A stretch of DNA of 64,000 nt from assembly GCA_963383645.1 (NCBI GenBank), contig OY726572.1, positions 26,480,792 to 26,544,791 on the forward strand. Direction: 5' to 3'. Under the pieces are notes generated by a model. The model worked only from the letters and a program-made list of their open reading frames with translations. It was not told the DNA's origin and ran no database searches. This document shows positions 62,866 through 64,000 of the stretch, piece after piece; the first letter of the stretch is position 1, and every line of letters starts with the position of its first letter. Source of the stretch: Muscardinus avellanarius (lineage: Eukaryota; Chordata; Mammalia; Rodentia; Gliridae). Both the position numbers and the translations under genes were made by a program.

Positions 62866-64000
62866 GTATGTGTTGTCTCATTCTTTAGAAAACTTTGGTA
62901 AAATAATTTTAGAATTTTTTTTCCTGTGGTTCCTTTTTTAGTTCTTTGAAGTTCTTTGTTCTAGCAGTGTCTTTATAATATCATCATTATATTAGTTGTA
63001 ATGGGGATTATAATTTTGTTGAAGCAATACCCCTGAGACTGACTAAAATTGAAATCTAGCCAGGTGTAGTGGCGCAAGTTTATAATCTCAGTACATGGGA
63101 GGCTGAGACAGAAGGATTGTAGGTTCGTGCCAGCCTCAGCAACTTAATGAGGTCCTCCCCAACTTAGTGAGACCCTGTTTCCATGCCAGGCGTGGTGGCG
63201 CACACTTGTAATCCCCGCACTTGGGAGGCTGAGACAGGAGGATTTCATGGGTTCAAACCCAGCCTCAGCTACATAGTGAGGCTTTCAGCAACTTAGTGAG
63301 ACCCTGTTTCCAAATAAAATATTTAAAAAAAGGGTCTGGGAGTATAGCCCAGAGGTAGAAAGCCTCTGGGTTCCACCCCCAGTACCACCAAAAAAAAAAA
63401 AAAAGAGAGACCCTGTTTCCAAATAAGAAAGAAAATAGGGCTGAGGGTGTAGCTCAGAGATAGTATGCCCCTGGGTTTGCTCCCCAGTACGAAAAAAAAA
63501 ATGAGCTTCATCTGTTTAATCTTGGAAATGACTTGCAGTATGGCATATGCATTTGTAGCTTCTGGTTTCTTGATCATAGTCTATGGATTCGCCAGTGCCT
63601 ATGAGCAAGAGTATTCCTGAGCCATACAAACTGACCATAAAAACAGGGAACTAGTCTTATCTGCTCATTCTTAAATTCCAGTTATTAAATCAAAATAAAA
63701 AATTAGTGAATCAAACAAATAAGGACCTGAATTTGTCCTCTGAGCAATATTTGTATGGTAAATTTTGATGATTGAAAATTTGGTAAAGGGGTTTTGATGA
63801 AAGTATTATCTGATAAAATAGGATTTTACTTTTATTCTCAAGGTGGTGAGATCAATTGCTCTTTAGGGAGAAAGAGGGGAGTGGTATTGTCAGTTTACTG
63901 GCCATTTTTGTTTGTTTGTTTGTTTACTTGTTTTTTTTTTGAAGCAAGCATGTAGTTCCTAAATGGTATGAGTACCTTGTATTTGATATTTTAGGGCACA
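62866..64000 (+). other. BIRC6: BIRC6 intron, 5' part, running off the window
   Basis: It starts with the GTATGT donor. It holds one SINE nested in another (63058-63490). The rest, including 63491-64000, is AT-rich unique intron in which I see no exon. Confidence 0.8.
63058..63490 (+). mobile_element. SINE nested in SINE with target duplication
   Basis: Outer left half 63058-63182, inner type II copy 63185-63404, outer linker and right half 63407-63490. GAGACCCTGTTTCC at 63169-63182 and 63407-63420 is the inner copy's 14-bp target duplication. Confidence 0.95.

Noticed and set aside
62137..62222. tRNA-like sequence on the minus strand
   Set aside because: It has A- and B-box-like parts but is an ID retroposon, not a tRNA gene: no cloverleaf can be drawn with proper stems and the sequence is diverged.
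1..64000. A previously undescribed multi-gene system or a second gene on either strand
   Set aside because: All conserved coding sequence belongs to BIRC6 on the + strand, and the remainder is explained by SINEs, microsatellites, one composite element and unique intron.

Overview
The window is nuclear DNA from a mammal, almost certainly a sciuromorph rodent (dormouse, squirrel or mountain-beaver lineage). Two things show this. Twenty-nine exons with GT-AG borders spell the central part of BIRC6 (BRUCE/Apollon) at near-human identity. The introns are packed with a dimeric SINE whose left half is B1-like (GGGCGTGGTGGCGCAC...) and whose right half is a shortened tRNA/ID-like unit (GTAGCTCAGAGGTAGAATGCC...CCCAGTACC), the arrangement known in rodents as B1-dID. 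The ID variant that floods squirrel genomes (as I recall it) is not seen, so a dormouse is my first guess. This is inference, not a database result.

Layout: 1-4418 is the intron before the first visible exon. Exons run on the + strand from 4419-4553 to 62586-62865, and the window ends in the next intron. The exons sum to 5371 coding bases (about 1790 codons, a little over a third of the roughly 4850-residue protein). Their phases join without a stop or frameshift. The piece holds a coiled coil with a polyalanine tract (10323-11736), a jelly-roll-like beta sandwich (15026-16290), long helical-repeat scaffold (16614-57624) with a second basic coiled coil (22079-27677) and acidic loops (29510-30963, 54190-54330), and a second jelly-roll-like unit (58992-62865). 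The N-terminal BIR domain and C-terminal UBC domain lie outside.

Introns: by eye I count over 110 B1-dID-type SINEs in both orientations, about a third of the DNA, in at least three subfamilies. Many sit inside one another, and two sites are three deep with the outermost target duplication still readable. Microsatellites, mostly grown from SINE tails, are common. The largest non-SINE object is a minus-strand element at about 41765-43470. It has an A-rich, L1-like 3' end, a roughly 1-kb array of 50-bp units and a unique head containing two diverged copies of one unit, so it is built like a VNTR composite retrotransposon.

I found no independent protein gene, structural RNA gene, CRISPR array or prokaryotic-type system. 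The most unusual items are the VNTR composite, the nested and same-site SINE insertions, a possible in-frame alternative donor in the 20401 exon, and a 58-bp palindrome.
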